Source: Rheinheimera texasensis DSM 17496 (lineage in GTDB: Bacteria; Pseudomonadota; Gammaproteobacteria; Enterobacterales; Alteromonadaceae). Taken from it: DNA of 64,000 bases. The position numbers and the translations under genes are program-made. This document shows positions 34,594 to 43,542 of the stretch, in pieces (position 1 is the first letter of the stretch; every line of letters starts with the position of its first letter). A model generated the notes under the pieces. It was not told the DNA's origin and did no database searches. It worked only from the letters and a program-made list of their open reading frames with translations. The stretch lies in NCBI RefSeq assembly GCF_000711985.1, contig NZ_KL544005.1, positions 261,970 through 325,969 on the forward strand, written 5' to 3'.

Positions 34594-35922
34594 TCAGGCT
34601 GCTTGCGCAGGTAAAGACGGTACAGCCGCCAGACCGCAGGCACTGGCATACATTTGTAGCACCAGGCGGATATGATGTTCCACCAACGCCACAGGCTCAG
34701 CTACCAGCAGACCATTCAGCACGGCCTGATACTGCTGTGGCATAAACTGGCTTAATAACGGCAGCGGAATTTGGTTTTGGCTCAGGTTGCCGACAAGCCG
34801 GCTCACCGCCTGCTGTAAGGCCGGCTGTTGCCAGTAGTAACGAATGCGGTCGCTGTAACTGTATTGGCGCAGCAACTGCTGCTCCAACATATTGCCGGGA
34901 TAAAATTTCTGCCAATAGCCAGGCTGCAACTGCATCACCCGCTCGCACACGGCGATAAGGTGCGACTGCTGCTCCACCGGCACCAGTTGTTGTTCGATGT
35001 AACAGAGCGCAAACAACGCTTCGCGCAGCGCAAAAGTCAGCTGAGGCCCGACTTTAAGAATGGCAAAATGCTGTTGCACCAGCTGCTGATAGCGGCTTTG
35101 TGGCTGGTAATCTGTGGAATGGGCCTCAAAGACTAGCGCTGGGTCTTTACTAATAAAATCAGCAAGTTGTACGCTCGCCACCGCATCAAATGCATGCACC
35201 TGGGTATTATCAAACTCAACGCCAGGCTGTACCACTACGGCAATGACTTTTTGCCAGACATCATCGCCTAAACCCAAACTGGCAAAGGCCTGCTGATGCA
35301 CCGCGATAGTGGCCGCGACATTAGCAACCGGAGTAGGCTCAAGATGTTGCTCAAGGCTGCTGACGCCGCCGGGCGCCGGCACTTCAGTGCCAATCACGTA
35401 ACAAAGCTGAACCAGGGACTGCTGGCCCGCTGCGATTTGTTCAGCCAGCGTTTGCTCGGCAACCTGGCACAACCGCGCCGCACGCGCTGCGATCACCGCA
35501 TCCGGCAGTGGTTTTGGGTCATCAGCACAAGGCATGCTGGTGTCCAAATGGATTTTATGAAAACCGGCGCGGACGAAAGCCACGATTAAGGTTTCAGCTT
35601 TGGCCATCGCCACTGCCGCAGGCTCTGCCGTCCAGCACACCGGGCCTAAGTGATCACCACCAAAACACAGTTGGTTCATGCACAGGCCCTGCTCCGCCGC
35701 CAGCTCTTTGACGAAGGCAATAAAATCAGCCGGTTGCATGCCGGTGTAACCACCGTCCTGATTGACCTGATTGGCAGTAGCTTCAATCAAAAGCAGCGAT
35801 TGATCCGCTTTGGCCTGTTGGATGGCTGCCCTCAGCACCATCGGGTGCGCCGAGCAGACTGCGTAGATTCCCTTGCTTTGGCCCTTTTTGTTGGCGCAAA
35901 GCAGTTCAAGCAAAGCGTTCAT
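34594..35922 (-). CDS. kbaZ: D-tagatose-bisphosphate aldolase non-catalytic subunit, KbaZ/GatZ/AgaZ type
   Basis: A 442-residue protein with the family hallmarks: IYAVCSAHPMVLRAA near the start, LIEATANQVNQDGGYTGM, FGGDHLGP, the HLDTSMPCADDP segment, FEAHSTDYQ, and LKVGPQLTFALREALFAL. In E. coli the KbaZ/GatZ proteins stabilise the catalytic aldolase KbaY/GatY. Some have been proposed to act as tagatose-6-phosphate kinase. The catalytic partner is not in this window, which leaves the role open. It lies between agaR (8 bp) and agaS (22 bp) in one transcript. The length is normal for the family (about 420-430). Confidence 0.92.
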   Translation of the reverse strand: MNALLELLCANKKGQSKGIYAVCSAHPMVLRAAIQQAKADQSLLLIEATANQVNQDGGYTGMQPADFIAFVKELAAEQGLCMNQLCFGGDHLGPVCWTAEPAAVAMAKAETLIVAFVRAGFHKIHLDTSMPCADDPKPLPDAVIAARAARLCQVAEQTLAEQIAAGQQSLVQLCYVIGTEVPAPGGVSSLEQHLEPTPVANVAATIAVHQQAFASLGLGDDVWQKVIAVVVQPGVEFDNTQVHAFDAVASVQLADFISKDPALVFEAHSTDYQPQSRYQQLVQQHFAILKVGPQLTFALREALFALCYIEQQLVPVEQQSHLIAVCERVMQLQPGYWQKFYPGNMLEQQLLRQYSYSDRIRYYWQQPALQQAVSRLVGNLSQNQIPLPLLSQFMPQQYQAVLNGLLVAEPVALVEHHIRLVLQMYASACGLAAVPSLPAQAA

Positions 35923-35930
35923 ACCCCTCC

Positions 35931-36707
35931 TTATGGACTGATCACATGCACTTGCACCCCCATCCGGGTCAGCTCTTCAACATAAGCCGGCGGAATTCCG
36001 GCATCTGTCACCAGCGTATGCACTTGCATCACATTACAAATCAGATGAAAACCACGACGGTCAAACTTGGATGAATCAGTGACCACTATCACTTCGCGCG
36101 CCACTTCACACATCAGCCGGTTCAACGTCGCCTCGGCTTCAAAGTGGGTCGACAGGCCGGTTTTTAAATCAAAGCCATCCACCCCTAACACAACTTTGTC
36201 GAACTGATAGTTTTTCAGCGCCTGCTCGGCCTGAGCACCATAAAACGACATCGATTTTTTCCTGAGCGTGCCGCCGGTCATCATCACTTCGACTTTGTCG
36301 ACCTGCGACAATTCCAGCGCGATGTTCAGACCGTTGGTCATCACAATCAGGTTTTTATGTTCACGTAAATTCGCTGCCACTTCTTCAGTGGTGGTGCCGG
36401 AATCGAGGATGATGCGTTCATCATCTTTAATCAGCGCAGCCACTGCGCGACCCAGCCGCTGCTTGAGTTCCGAATGCTTCTGCCGTTTTTCTTTTAACGA
36501 CAACTCGCGACTTAGATCATCGTTAACCATGGCGCCACCACGCGAGCGCACCAGCAGTCGTTTGCTATCAAGCACAGCCAAATCACTGCGGATCGTCACT
36601 TCAGATACGCCAAAGCGCTGCGACAATTCCGCCACCGACACTTTGCCCCGGGCATTGGTCAACCGGACTATTTCCTGCTGCCGTTCAATGGTATTTAAGG
36701 TTTCCAC
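35931..36707 (-). CDS. agaR: DeoR family repressor AgaR
   Basis: A 258-residue DeoR-family repressor. The N-terminal HTH covers about 6-58 (RQQEIVRLTNARGKVSVAEL then FGVSEVTIRSDLAVLDSK), and the sugar-phosphate sensor domain includes ILDSGTTTEEVAANLREHKNLIVMTNGLNIA, DKVVLGVDGFDLKTGLSTHFEAEA and VTDSSKFDRRGFHLIC. It is placed first in the agaR-kbaZ-agaS-kinase run, which points to AgaR, the repressor of N-acetylgalactosamine utilisation, released by a pathway amino-sugar phosphate. The intergenic region in front of it is enriched in CTTTC pentamers, the core of AgaR sites, so autoregulation and control of the divergent receptor-glycosidase operon are expected. Confidence 0.9.
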   Translation of the reverse strand: METLNTIERQQEIVRLTNARGKVSVAELSQRFGVSEVTIRSDLAVLDSKRLLVRSRGGAMVNDDLSRELSLKEKRQKHSELKQRLGRAVAALIKDDERIILDSGTTTEEVAANLREHKNLIVMTNGLNIALELSQVDKVEVMMTGGTLRKKSMSFYGAQAEQALKNYQFDKVVLGVDGFDLKTGLSTHFEAEATLNRLMCEVAREVIVVTDSSKFDRRGFHLICNVMQVHTLVTDAGIPPAYVEELTRMGVQVHVISP

Positions 36708-37162
36708 CTTGTCTCCCTGCCCGTTACCGGGCTGTTGCGTTGTACCTTACCAGCTAAAATAAAACTTTCAATATCTTTCGTTTTATTTCTTTTGCTGCAT
36801 TTCCATTAATGACTGCTGATATTCAAAAGTCTACTTTATTAAAGTGAAATAAAATAAACACTAATATCATATACACATCAATACTTTAGCCAATCAAGAG
36901 GCATTTTAATCAACACCTCAGCATAACTTTCAGATCTATTCGAAGCCAATTTTAGCGCCAAATCTTCTAATCGAAAACAAAATAAACATTGCGATCACTT
37001 TCGGCTCAGATTTATAAAGAATCTCGAAAGGTTTTGATCGCTGTCGTAATCGTCTAACTGTCGTCAAGCTGTGCTTTCACTGCAGTTTACGCCAACTGAC
37101 GTTCTGACGATATCAGCTTTCGAAATATTCAAAACAAAAAATAACCACAGCGTGGAGGGACT
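36708..37162. promoter_or_regulatory. Divergent regulatory region of the GalNAc locus
   Basis: This 455-bp AT-rich gap between agaR and the TonB-dependent receptor holds no gene. Six CTTTC pentamers lie on the plus strand (36765, 36775, 36927, 36998, 37074, 37117) and one on the minus strand (37026-37030). About one would be expected by chance. AgaR motifs in proteobacteria are known to be built from repeated CTTTC units. Confidence 0.7.
36765..36789. promoter_or_regulatory. Candidate AgaR operator (YTTTC units one helical turn apart)
   Basis: CTTTC at 36765, CTTTC at 36775 and ATTTC at 36785 are spaced exactly 10 bp, facing the same side of the helix. The cluster lies about 60 bp before the agaR start codon. 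Confidence 0.6.
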
Positions 37163-39979
37163 ATGTCACAGGGTACATTTCGATATCACAAGCTGGCGCA
37201 GCTGGTGATGCTGGCCATACTGGCACCGCAGCAAGCTTTCGCAGCAGATGCCGACAGCGACAAACAAAAGCAGAAGAAAGCCAAAACCGAACAAGTCGAA
37301 AAAATTCAGGTTACTGGTATTCGCAGCAGTATTAAAGAATCGCTATTTTTAAAACAAAATGCGGTGTCGGTGATCGATGTGGTCGTGGCTGAGGATATCG
37401 GCAAATTTCCCGACGAAAATCTGGCAGAGGCGCTGCAACGGGTGCCTGGCATCACTATCACCCGTAACGGCGGTGAAGGCCAGAAAGTCATAGTCCGTGG
37501 TATGGGTGATGGCTACAACGTGACGACTGTCAACGGCCGGCGCGTTGCTTCCGAAAACAGCGGCCGTGATTTTAACTACGATACTATCGCCTCAGAACTG
37601 GTCAACTCTATCGCTGTATACAAATCGCCGGAAGCGCGCTTGCAGGAAGGCGGCATTGGCGCTGTGGTCGACATTCAGACCCGCAAACCGCTAGATTTAA
37701 AAGGTTTTACCCTGACAGGTTCGGCCAAAGGCGTCTATGAAAACCGTACCGGCGACACCCAGCCGCATGCGTCTTTTCTAGTTGGCGATTTATTCGAAGA
37801 TGGCAAACTCGGCGTGATTTTCACCGGTGCATATTCAGAACGCACCATCCGTAATGACACTTATTCAGCCTCAGGTTTTTATGACGAGCAGGAAGGCGTG
37901 ACCGAAGCGACCTTACCGATCGACAAAAACAACGATGGCAAAATCGACGAAGCCAGCGAATTATTTCCATCCAAAATCCCGGCTTACATGTATTACGCCA
38001 ACGCGCAGGACGTGCGGGAACGGATGGGCGGCACGCTGTCACTGCAATATCAGCCGAACGACTGGATTGACCTGAGCCTCGATACTATTTATTCACGTTA
38101 TACCACCAAAGGTAACCGCTACCAGATTGGTTTCGTCAACTATGACGAGAGTTGGACGCCGGGCACACCGCTGTTTAACAACGCCAGTTTTGGCCCGGAT
38201 GGCCGGGTGACTGCGGTAACACAAACCGCCAATCCGATGGTGGAGCTTTTAAACTTAACGACACCGCGCAAAACTGACACCTGGCAAGTTGGTGCCAATG
38301 CCAAATTCCAAATCAGTGAGTCGTTCAGCCTGACAGCCGATGCATCCAGTTCAGAAGCCAAAGATCAAAACAACGGTGATAACCGCTTTATTGTGGCGCG
38401 CGGTTTTGTCGACTCAATCAAAATCGACTACAGCAAAGACAATAAACTGCCGGACGTGACCATAGCTCCGGCGCTGAATGCCGACCAAACCTACGGCGCG
38501 CACTACAGCTACAACAGCGGCACCGGCGTCACTGATAAAGTCGACGAAGCCAAGCTGATTGGCCAGTATAAAATTGACGATTCAGTGCTGACGCAGGTCG
38601 ATTTTGGTCTGACCTACGGCAAACAAAGCAAAGGCCGCAGTGAATATTCGTCGAAAAACCCCAGCCAGTTCAGTCGCGGCGGTTTTTATCTGGCGCGGGA
38701 TAAATACACCTTTGATGCCAGTTCGGTGTTTAAACAAGGTGAATTTGAACTGTTCCGCATCCCCAAAGACGTGTTCGTTGCACCGAATTTCGACAATTTC
38801 CTCGACGGCGAAAACAGTATCCAGCCCAATCCATGGCCAAGCTTTGACTATGACAAACTGCTGGCGTTTTACCGTTCCATTAATGCCGAAGCGGCGGACA
38901 AAAGCATTGTCGCGAGCTTAAATCAGGCCGGTGCATTTGAAGTCAGCGAAGCTGTGACCGCTGCTTTTATTCAGGCCAATATTGAAGATACGGTATTTGG
39001 TCTGCCGTATTCGTTAAACCTCGGTCTACGTCAAAGCAAAACTGAAGTCACCAGTGAAGGTTATTCCTATGATTTCAGCAAAATTACCCTTGATAGCGCA
39101 GGGTTACCATCGAACAGTGACTGGCGCAAGATTGTCCGCGTCAGCTATGACGGCAGCTACAGTAAGTTATTGCCAAGCATGAACTTTAAACTGAGTTTGC
39201 AGGATGATTTACAACTGAGGGTCTCGGCTGCAGAAGTGATGGCAAGGCCAAGCCTCGATCAGTTAAAACCTTGGGTATCGCCCAATTACACCAGCAAGGT
39301 CAATGGCTTGCCGGAGCTGGATATCCGTTTTCCGGATCTGCCTCCAGAGCTGGCCAATCAATATGACGTGACACTGGAATGGTATCTGGCTGACAGTTCG
39401 CAGCTGGCGTTGGGCTATTTTGTCAAAGACATCAAGTCCTTCATTGATACAAAAAAAGGCAAAGTGACCTTTGGTACTATTGATTATTGGGCCACCTATC
39501 CGGCAGTTGGTGAATATGGCGCGAAAATTAATGGCCTGGAAGCAGCCTGGCAACAATCGATGGAACAATGGTTACCGTCACCTTTTGATGGTTTGGGTAT
39601 TCAGCTGAACTATACCTATGTTGACAGCAAGTTTGACGACCCGGCATTAAAAGACTTGTCCTACACCGGCATGTCAAAAGACTCCTACAACGCCGTGGTG
39701 TATTACGAAAAATATGGCGTGCAGGCGCGACTGGCCTACAACTGGCGCAGCAAGTTCCTCAGCTACCCGGGTGACTGGGGTGGTGACAGCTGGACTGCCG
39801 CTTATGGCCAGCTGGATGCCAGCGCCAGCTACGACTTTAACGAACACCTGACAGTGTTTGTCGAAGCGTCGAACCTGACCAATGAACGTTATTGGGGTTA
39901 TGTCAAACAACCGGATCAGGTCAATTATCTGGAACGCTTTGGTACCCAGATTGCGGTTGGTGTGCGCGGTAACTTCTAA
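37163..39979 (+). CDS. TonB-dependent outer membrane receptor for a GalNAc-containing ligand
   Basis: A 938-residue receptor with a signal peptide (cut near AFA, residue 27), a TonB-box-like EKIQVTG (about 46-52), a plug domain (to about 175, with RVPGITITRNGGEGQKVIVRG), and a 22-strand-type barrel ending in the aromatic VGVRGNF. The architecture is the long Xanthomonas/Caulobacter-type carbohydrate receptor (TIGR01782-like). An acidic EF-hand-like loop, DKNNDGKIDE at 254-263, could bind calcium. Placed after AgaR sites and before the secreted GH31 enzyme, it is inferred to import N-acetylgalactosamine or small glycans. GGAGG precedes the ATG. No nearby tonB-exbBD is present. Confidence 0.92.
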   Translation: MSQGTFRYHKLAQLVMLAILAPQQAFAADADSDKQKQKKAKTEQVEKIQVTGIRSSIKESLFLKQNAVSVIDVVVAEDIGKFPDENLAEALQRVPGITITRNGGEGQKVIVRGMGDGYNVTTVNGRRVASENSGRDFNYDTIASELVNSIAVYKSPEARLQEGGIGAVVDIQTRKPLDLKGFTLTGSAKGVYENRTGDTQPHASFLVGDLFEDGKLGVIFTGAYSERTIRNDTYSASGFYDEQEGVTEATLPIDKNNDGKIDEASELFPSKIPAYMYYANAQDVRERMGGTLSLQYQPNDWIDLSLDTIYSRYTTKGNRYQIGFVNYDESWTPGTPLFNNASFGPDGRVTAVTQTANPMVELLNLTTPRKTDTWQVGANAKFQISESFSLTADASSSEAKDQNNGDNRFIVARGFVDSIKIDYSKDNKLPDVTIAPALNADQTYGAHYSYNSGTGVTDKVDEAKLIGQYKIDDSVLTQVDFGLTYGKQSKGRSEYSSKNPSQFSRGGFYLARDKYTFDASSVFKQGEFELFRIPKDVFVAPNFDNFLDGENSIQPNPWPSFDYDKLLAFYRSINAEAADKSIVASLNQAGAFEVSEAVTAAFIQANIEDTVFGLPYSLNLGLRQSKTEVTSEGYSYDFSKITLDSAGLPSNSDWRKIVRVSYDGSYSKLLPSMNFKLSLQDDLQLRVSAAEVMARPSLDQLKPWVSPNYTSKVNGLPELDIRFPDLPPELANQYDVTLEWYLADSSQLALGYFVKDIKSFIDTKKGKVTFGTIDYWATYPAVGEYGAKINGLEAAWQQSMEQWLPSPFDGLGIQLNYTYVDSKFDDPALKDLSYTGMSKDSYNAVVYYEKYGVQARLAYNWRSKFLSYPGDWGGDSWTAAYGQLDASASYDFNEHLTVFVEASNLTNERYWGYVKQPDQVNYLERFGTQIAVGVRGNF

Positions 39980-39982
39980 GCT

Positions 39983-40066
39983 GCGGACCAAACGAGCTGT
40001 AAACGACTGCGCTGGCATGGCCAGTTGTAAACAACCCAGCTGGCTTGGCCAGTTGTAAACAAGTTG
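39983..40066 (+). repeat. 28-bp tandem repeat (three units) between receptor and glycosidase genes
   Basis: Two close copies of GCTGGCWTGGCCAGTTGTAA plus ACAA start at 40011 and 40039. A degenerate third copy starts at 39983 (sharing TGTAAAC at the same phase). The unit is 28 bp and contains TGGCCA. It lies in the transcribed gap right after the receptor stop. Confidence 0.8.
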
Positions 40067-40070
40067 TACG

Positions 40071-40118
40071 CTGCCCGGCTTTCGGGCAGCATCTTCCAAT
40101 GCCGCCGTCCCAGGCGGC
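40071..40118 (+). other. Two RNA hairpins in the receptor-glycosidase gap
   Basis: CTGCCCG-N5-CGGGCAG (40071-40089) and GCCGCC-N6-GGCGGC (40101-40118). Neither is followed by a T-run, so they more likely stabilise or modulate the mRNA between the two genes than end it. Confidence 0.55.
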
Positions 40119-40144
40119 ACTGCTTTATCTGAGGAATCCTGAAA

Positions 40145-43100
40145 ATGCTGATGTCGGCTGCTAAGTTACTGTTGGATAGAAAGTTCCCTAAACGCCCGCT
40201 GGCTGTTTCTGTGTCTGTTTTGCTGCTGTCGGTACCACTCAGCCACACCGTCCACGCGGCGCCGGTCGGCAATCTAAGTGCGCTGCAACAGCAAGCCGGG
40301 ATGATCCAAATCTCCACCGACGCCAAAGTCGCCGTGACAGTCCAGCTGTTAAAACCCGATTTACTGCGCATCCGAGCCGGCCTGAACGGCACGCTGAGCG
40401 ACGAAGGCAGCAAAGCTGCGCCTATTGTGATCAAAACCGACTATGCGCCTGTGCCTTATCAGCTTAAAGATATGGGCGATTATCAGCTGGTCAGCACCGA
40501 AGCAATGGCGCTTCGGATCTACAAAACACCACTGACTTTTGCCCTGTATAAAGCCGACAACCAGACGCTGATAGTGCAAGAGCTGCAGCCGCTTGAACTG
40601 AATGACAGCAAAGGCAGTGCGCAAAGCGTGCAGACCTTAAGTACCACGCCGGACGAGCGCTTTTACGGCGGTGGTCAGCAAAATGGTGCCTTTGAATTTA
40701 AAGGCAAAAGTATGGAGATTTCCTATTCCGGCGGCTGGGAAGAAGGCGACCGACCAAGCCCGGCACCGTTTTATTTATCGAGTAAGGGTTATGGCGTGCT
40801 CAGAAATACCTGGGCCAATGGCAGCTACGACTTCCGCTCGGCTGAATACCTGAATTTATCGCATCAGGAAGGCCGTTTTGATGTTTATTTCTTTGCGGGC
40901 GGTTCGATTCAGGACGTCTTAGCGGACTACACCGAACTGACTGGCCGCGCCAGGCTGATCCCGCGCTGGGCCTTTGAATATGGCGACGCCGATTGTTACA
41001 ACGACGGCGACAACGGGAAAAAACCCGGCACAGTACCGGATGGCTGGACTGACGGCCCAACCGGCACTACACCGGATGTGATTGAAACCGTTGCCAAAAA
41101 ATACCGCGAACACGACATGCCGGGCGGCTGGATTCTCCCCAACGACGGCTACGGCTGTGGTTACACCGATTTACCCAAAGTAGTCAAAGGCCTCGCTAAA
41201 TACGGTTTCAGAACCGGGCTTTGGACCGAAAACGGCGTCGATAAAATCGCCTGGGAAGTCGGCACTGCCGGCAGCCGAGCACAAAAACTTGACGTGGCCT
41301 GGACCGGCCAGGGTTATCAGTTTGCTTTAGATGCCAATAAAGCCGCGGCAGATGGCATTTTAGATAACTCCGACTCCCGGCCATTTTTATGGACAGTGAT
41401 GGGCTGGGCAGGCATGCAACGCTACGCCGTGACCTGGACCGGCGACCAGTCGGCCAGCTGGGACTATATCCGCTGGCATATTCCAACACTGATTGGCTCA
41501 GGCTTGTCCGGTCAGGCCTATGCCACCGGCGATGTCGATGCGATTTTTGGTGGCAGCCCTGAGACTTATACCCGCGATTTACAATGGAAGGCCTTTACGC
41601 CCGTGTTAATGGGCATGTCCGGCTGGTCGAAAGCGGCGCGCAAGCACCCCTGGTGGTATGACGAGCCCTACCGCAGCATTAACCGCGATTACCTGAAACT
41701 GAAAATGCGCCTGACACCTTATATGTACACACTGGCACATGAGACGGAACAAACCGGCGCGCCGATAGTGCGCGGCCTGATGTGGGATTATCCGCAGACG
41801 CCCAAAGCCTTAACCGAAGCGCATAAATATCAGTTTTTACTCGGCCGCGATTTACTGGTGGCGCCGGTGTATCGCTCACAAACCGCCAGTCAGGGCTGGC
41901 GCAAAAACGTGTTTTTACCGCAAGGCCAATGGATAGATTATTGGGATGGCCGCGTCGTTGATGCGTCTGCAGCCGGCCAGCTGCTGGATTATCAGGTCGA
42001 TTTAAAAACCATCCCGCTGTTTGTCCGCGCCGGCGCCATTATCCCGATGTATGACGCCATGTTGTATGACGGTGAAAAACCCAAAGATGTGCTGACGCTG
42101 GATATCTACCCTCATGGCGACAGCGCATTAAGCCTGTACGAGGATGACGGCAACACGCGACAGTATCAGCAAGGGGCGTTCAGTACCCAGCAATTCAGTG
42201 TCAAAGCGCCATCTTTTGCCAGCGGCAAAGCCGGTGACATTCAGGTCGAGATCGCGCCGGTCAGCGGCCAGTATCAGGGCCAGGAACCAGCACGGGTGTA
42301 TCAGCTGCAACTACACAGTCGGGTCAAACCCGATGCGGTGCAGCTGAACGGCAAGCCGCTGCCGACCCTGCCGGACGCCACCGCTTTTGCCAAGGCCAGT
42401 GCCGGCTGGTATTTCAGCATTGAAAAATACGGTGTGGTGCATGTTAAAACCGCCAAAACCGATATCCGTCAGGCGCTTAGTTTCACCGTGCAAATCAATG
42501 GCGGGCAAAGCCTTGCCGCCACCGCCGGTTATGCCAAAGCACCGGATCTTGGCAATGAAATCGCCGCCGATAGCATTCTGGTGCTGAACCGGCCGGCGGA
42601 AGAATCCGGTCATGTGCTGGAAAACGCTTTTGACGGCAAACCCGGTACCTGGTTTCGCACCAAACGCGACCAGTCGCTGAAAACCGGTGCCCATGAATTT
42701 ACGCTGGCACTCGGCGAGCGACGCATGGTGAATGGCTTTGAAATCGCACCGCGCAACGACCAGCATTGGCAATATGGTCAGGTCGCCGATTATGAGGTTT
42801 ATCTGGGCGAGAACAATGGCGAATGGGGTGAGCCGGTCGCGCGCGGCCGTTTGCAAAAACTGCAGCAAAAACAAAAGGTCGAGTTTGAAGCTCGCCCCGG
42901 CAGTTTATTCCGCTTCCGGATCTTAAGCACACAAGATCAAGCAGAGGCAGACCCAATGGTAACAGCTGCGGCCCAAGGCAGCGCCAAAGCCTATAACGCT
43001 TTATTGCCAAAAGTGGTGAGCCCGATTGCGATTTCTGAGTTCCGTGTGCTGCAACAACCGGAACCTGAAACGGAGCCGGTCCAGCTGTTTTTGGCAGAGC

Positions 43101-43525
43101 AAAAACCGCTGCGAAGCGATAACGCAAGCGGACCGGTCGAGCTGAATCAAAGCAACGGCGGCAACAAAGCTAATGATGGCGCTGTGATGTCGATGAATGG
43201 GCTGAAATTCCGTAAAGGCCTTGGCGTGGCGGCGCAAAGCCGGATTGATTATCAGCTGACCGGCCAATGGCGGTTGCTACGTGCCGATGTCGGTATTGAC
43301 GACAGCTGCCGCGATAAAGGCGGTGTGCAGTTCCAGATTTATGGCGACGATAAGCTACTGTACGACTCAGGCCTGGTCCAAGCGCCGGCGGTGGTGAAAC
43401 CGGAGCTTGATATCCGCGGCATCCGCCTGTTAAGCCTGCGGACTACCGGCGGCAAGGCAGGTGTTTGTGCCAACTGGGCCAATGCCTCAGTGCTGGGATA
43501 CCCGGCGAAAAATAGCAAGTTGTAA
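40145..43525 (+). CDS. Secreted GH31 glycosidase with CBM32-like and NPCBM modules, probable alpha-N-acetylgalactosaminidase
   Basis: An 1126-residue exported enzyme. Signal peptide to about 39, then an N-terminal beta-sandwich (FYGGGQQNGAFEFKGK at about 173-188). The GH31 barrel spans about 270-620: RWAFEYGDADCY, KLDVAWTG with likely nucleophile Asp383, and VTWTGDQSASW with likely acid/base Asp434, then GSGLSGQAYATGDVDAIFGG. A C-terminal GH31 beta domain follows, then an F5/8C (CBM32-like) module at about 811-972 and an NPCBM (CBM51-like) module at about 980-1119. The sequence style around both catalytic residues, with a 51-residue spacing, resembles the GH31 alpha-GalNAcase subgroup rather than alpha-glucosidases. 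This fits the GalNAc catabolic genes next door. Substrate is inferred. GAGGA lies nine bases before the ATG. It is co-transcribed with the receptor. Confidence 0.85.
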   Translation: MLMSAAKLLLDRKFPKRPLAVSVSVLLLSVPLSHTVHAAPVGNLSALQQQAGMIQISTDAKVAVTVQLLKPDLLRIRAGLNGTLSDEGSKAAPIVIKTDYAPVPYQLKDMGDYQLVSTEAMALRIYKTPLTFALYKADNQTLIVQELQPLELNDSKGSAQSVQTLSTTPDERFYGGGQQNGAFEFKGKSMEISYSGGWEEGDRPSPAPFYLSSKGYGVLRNTWANGSYDFRSAEYLNLSHQEGRFDVYFFAGGSIQDVLADYTELTGRARLIPRWAFEYGDADCYNDGDNGKKPGTVPDGWTDGPTGTTPDVIETVAKKYREHDMPGGWILPNDGYGCGYTDLPKVVKGLAKYGFRTGLWTENGVDKIAWEVGTAGSRAQKLDVAWTGQGYQFALDANKAAADGILDNSDSRPFLWTVMGWAGMQRYAVTWTGDQSASWDYIRWHIPTLIGSGLSGQAYATGDVDAIFGGSPETYTRDLQWKAFTPVLMGMSGWSKAARKHPWWYDEPYRSINRDYLKLKMRLTPYMYTLAHETEQTGAPIVRGLMWDYPQTPKALTEAHKYQFLLGRDLLVAPVYRSQTASQGWRKNVFLPQGQWIDYWDGRVVDASAAGQLLDYQVDLKTIPLFVRAGAIIPMYDAMLYDGEKPKDVLTLDIYPHGDSALSLYEDDGNTRQYQQGAFSTQQFSVKAPSFASGKAGDIQVEIAPVSGQYQGQEPARVYQLQLHSRVKPDAVQLNGKPLPTLPDATAFAKASAGWYFSIEKYGVVHVKTAKTDIRQALSFTVQINGGQSLAATAGYAKAPDLGNEIAADSILVLNRPAEESGHVLENAFDGKPGTWFRTKRDQSLKTGAHEFTLALGERRMVNGFEIAPRNDQHWQYGQVADYEVYLGENNGEWGEPVARGRLQKLQQKQKVEFEARPGSLFRFRILSTQDQAEADPMVTAAAQGSAKAYNALLPKVVSPIAISEFRVLQQPEPETEPVQLFLAEQKPLRSDNASGPVELNQSNGGNKANDGAVMSMNGLKFRKGLGVAAQSRIDYQLTGQWRLLRADVGIDDSCRDKGGVQFQIYGDDKLLYDSGLVQAPAVVKPELDIRGIRLLSLRTTGGKAGVCANWANASVLGYPAKNSKL

Positions 43526-43542
43526 TGAGCAAATAGGAAAGC

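Noticed and set aside
39983-40066. Possible CRISPR array from the 28-bp repeats
   Set aside because: The units are directly tandem with no spacers and only three copies; no cas genes are present.
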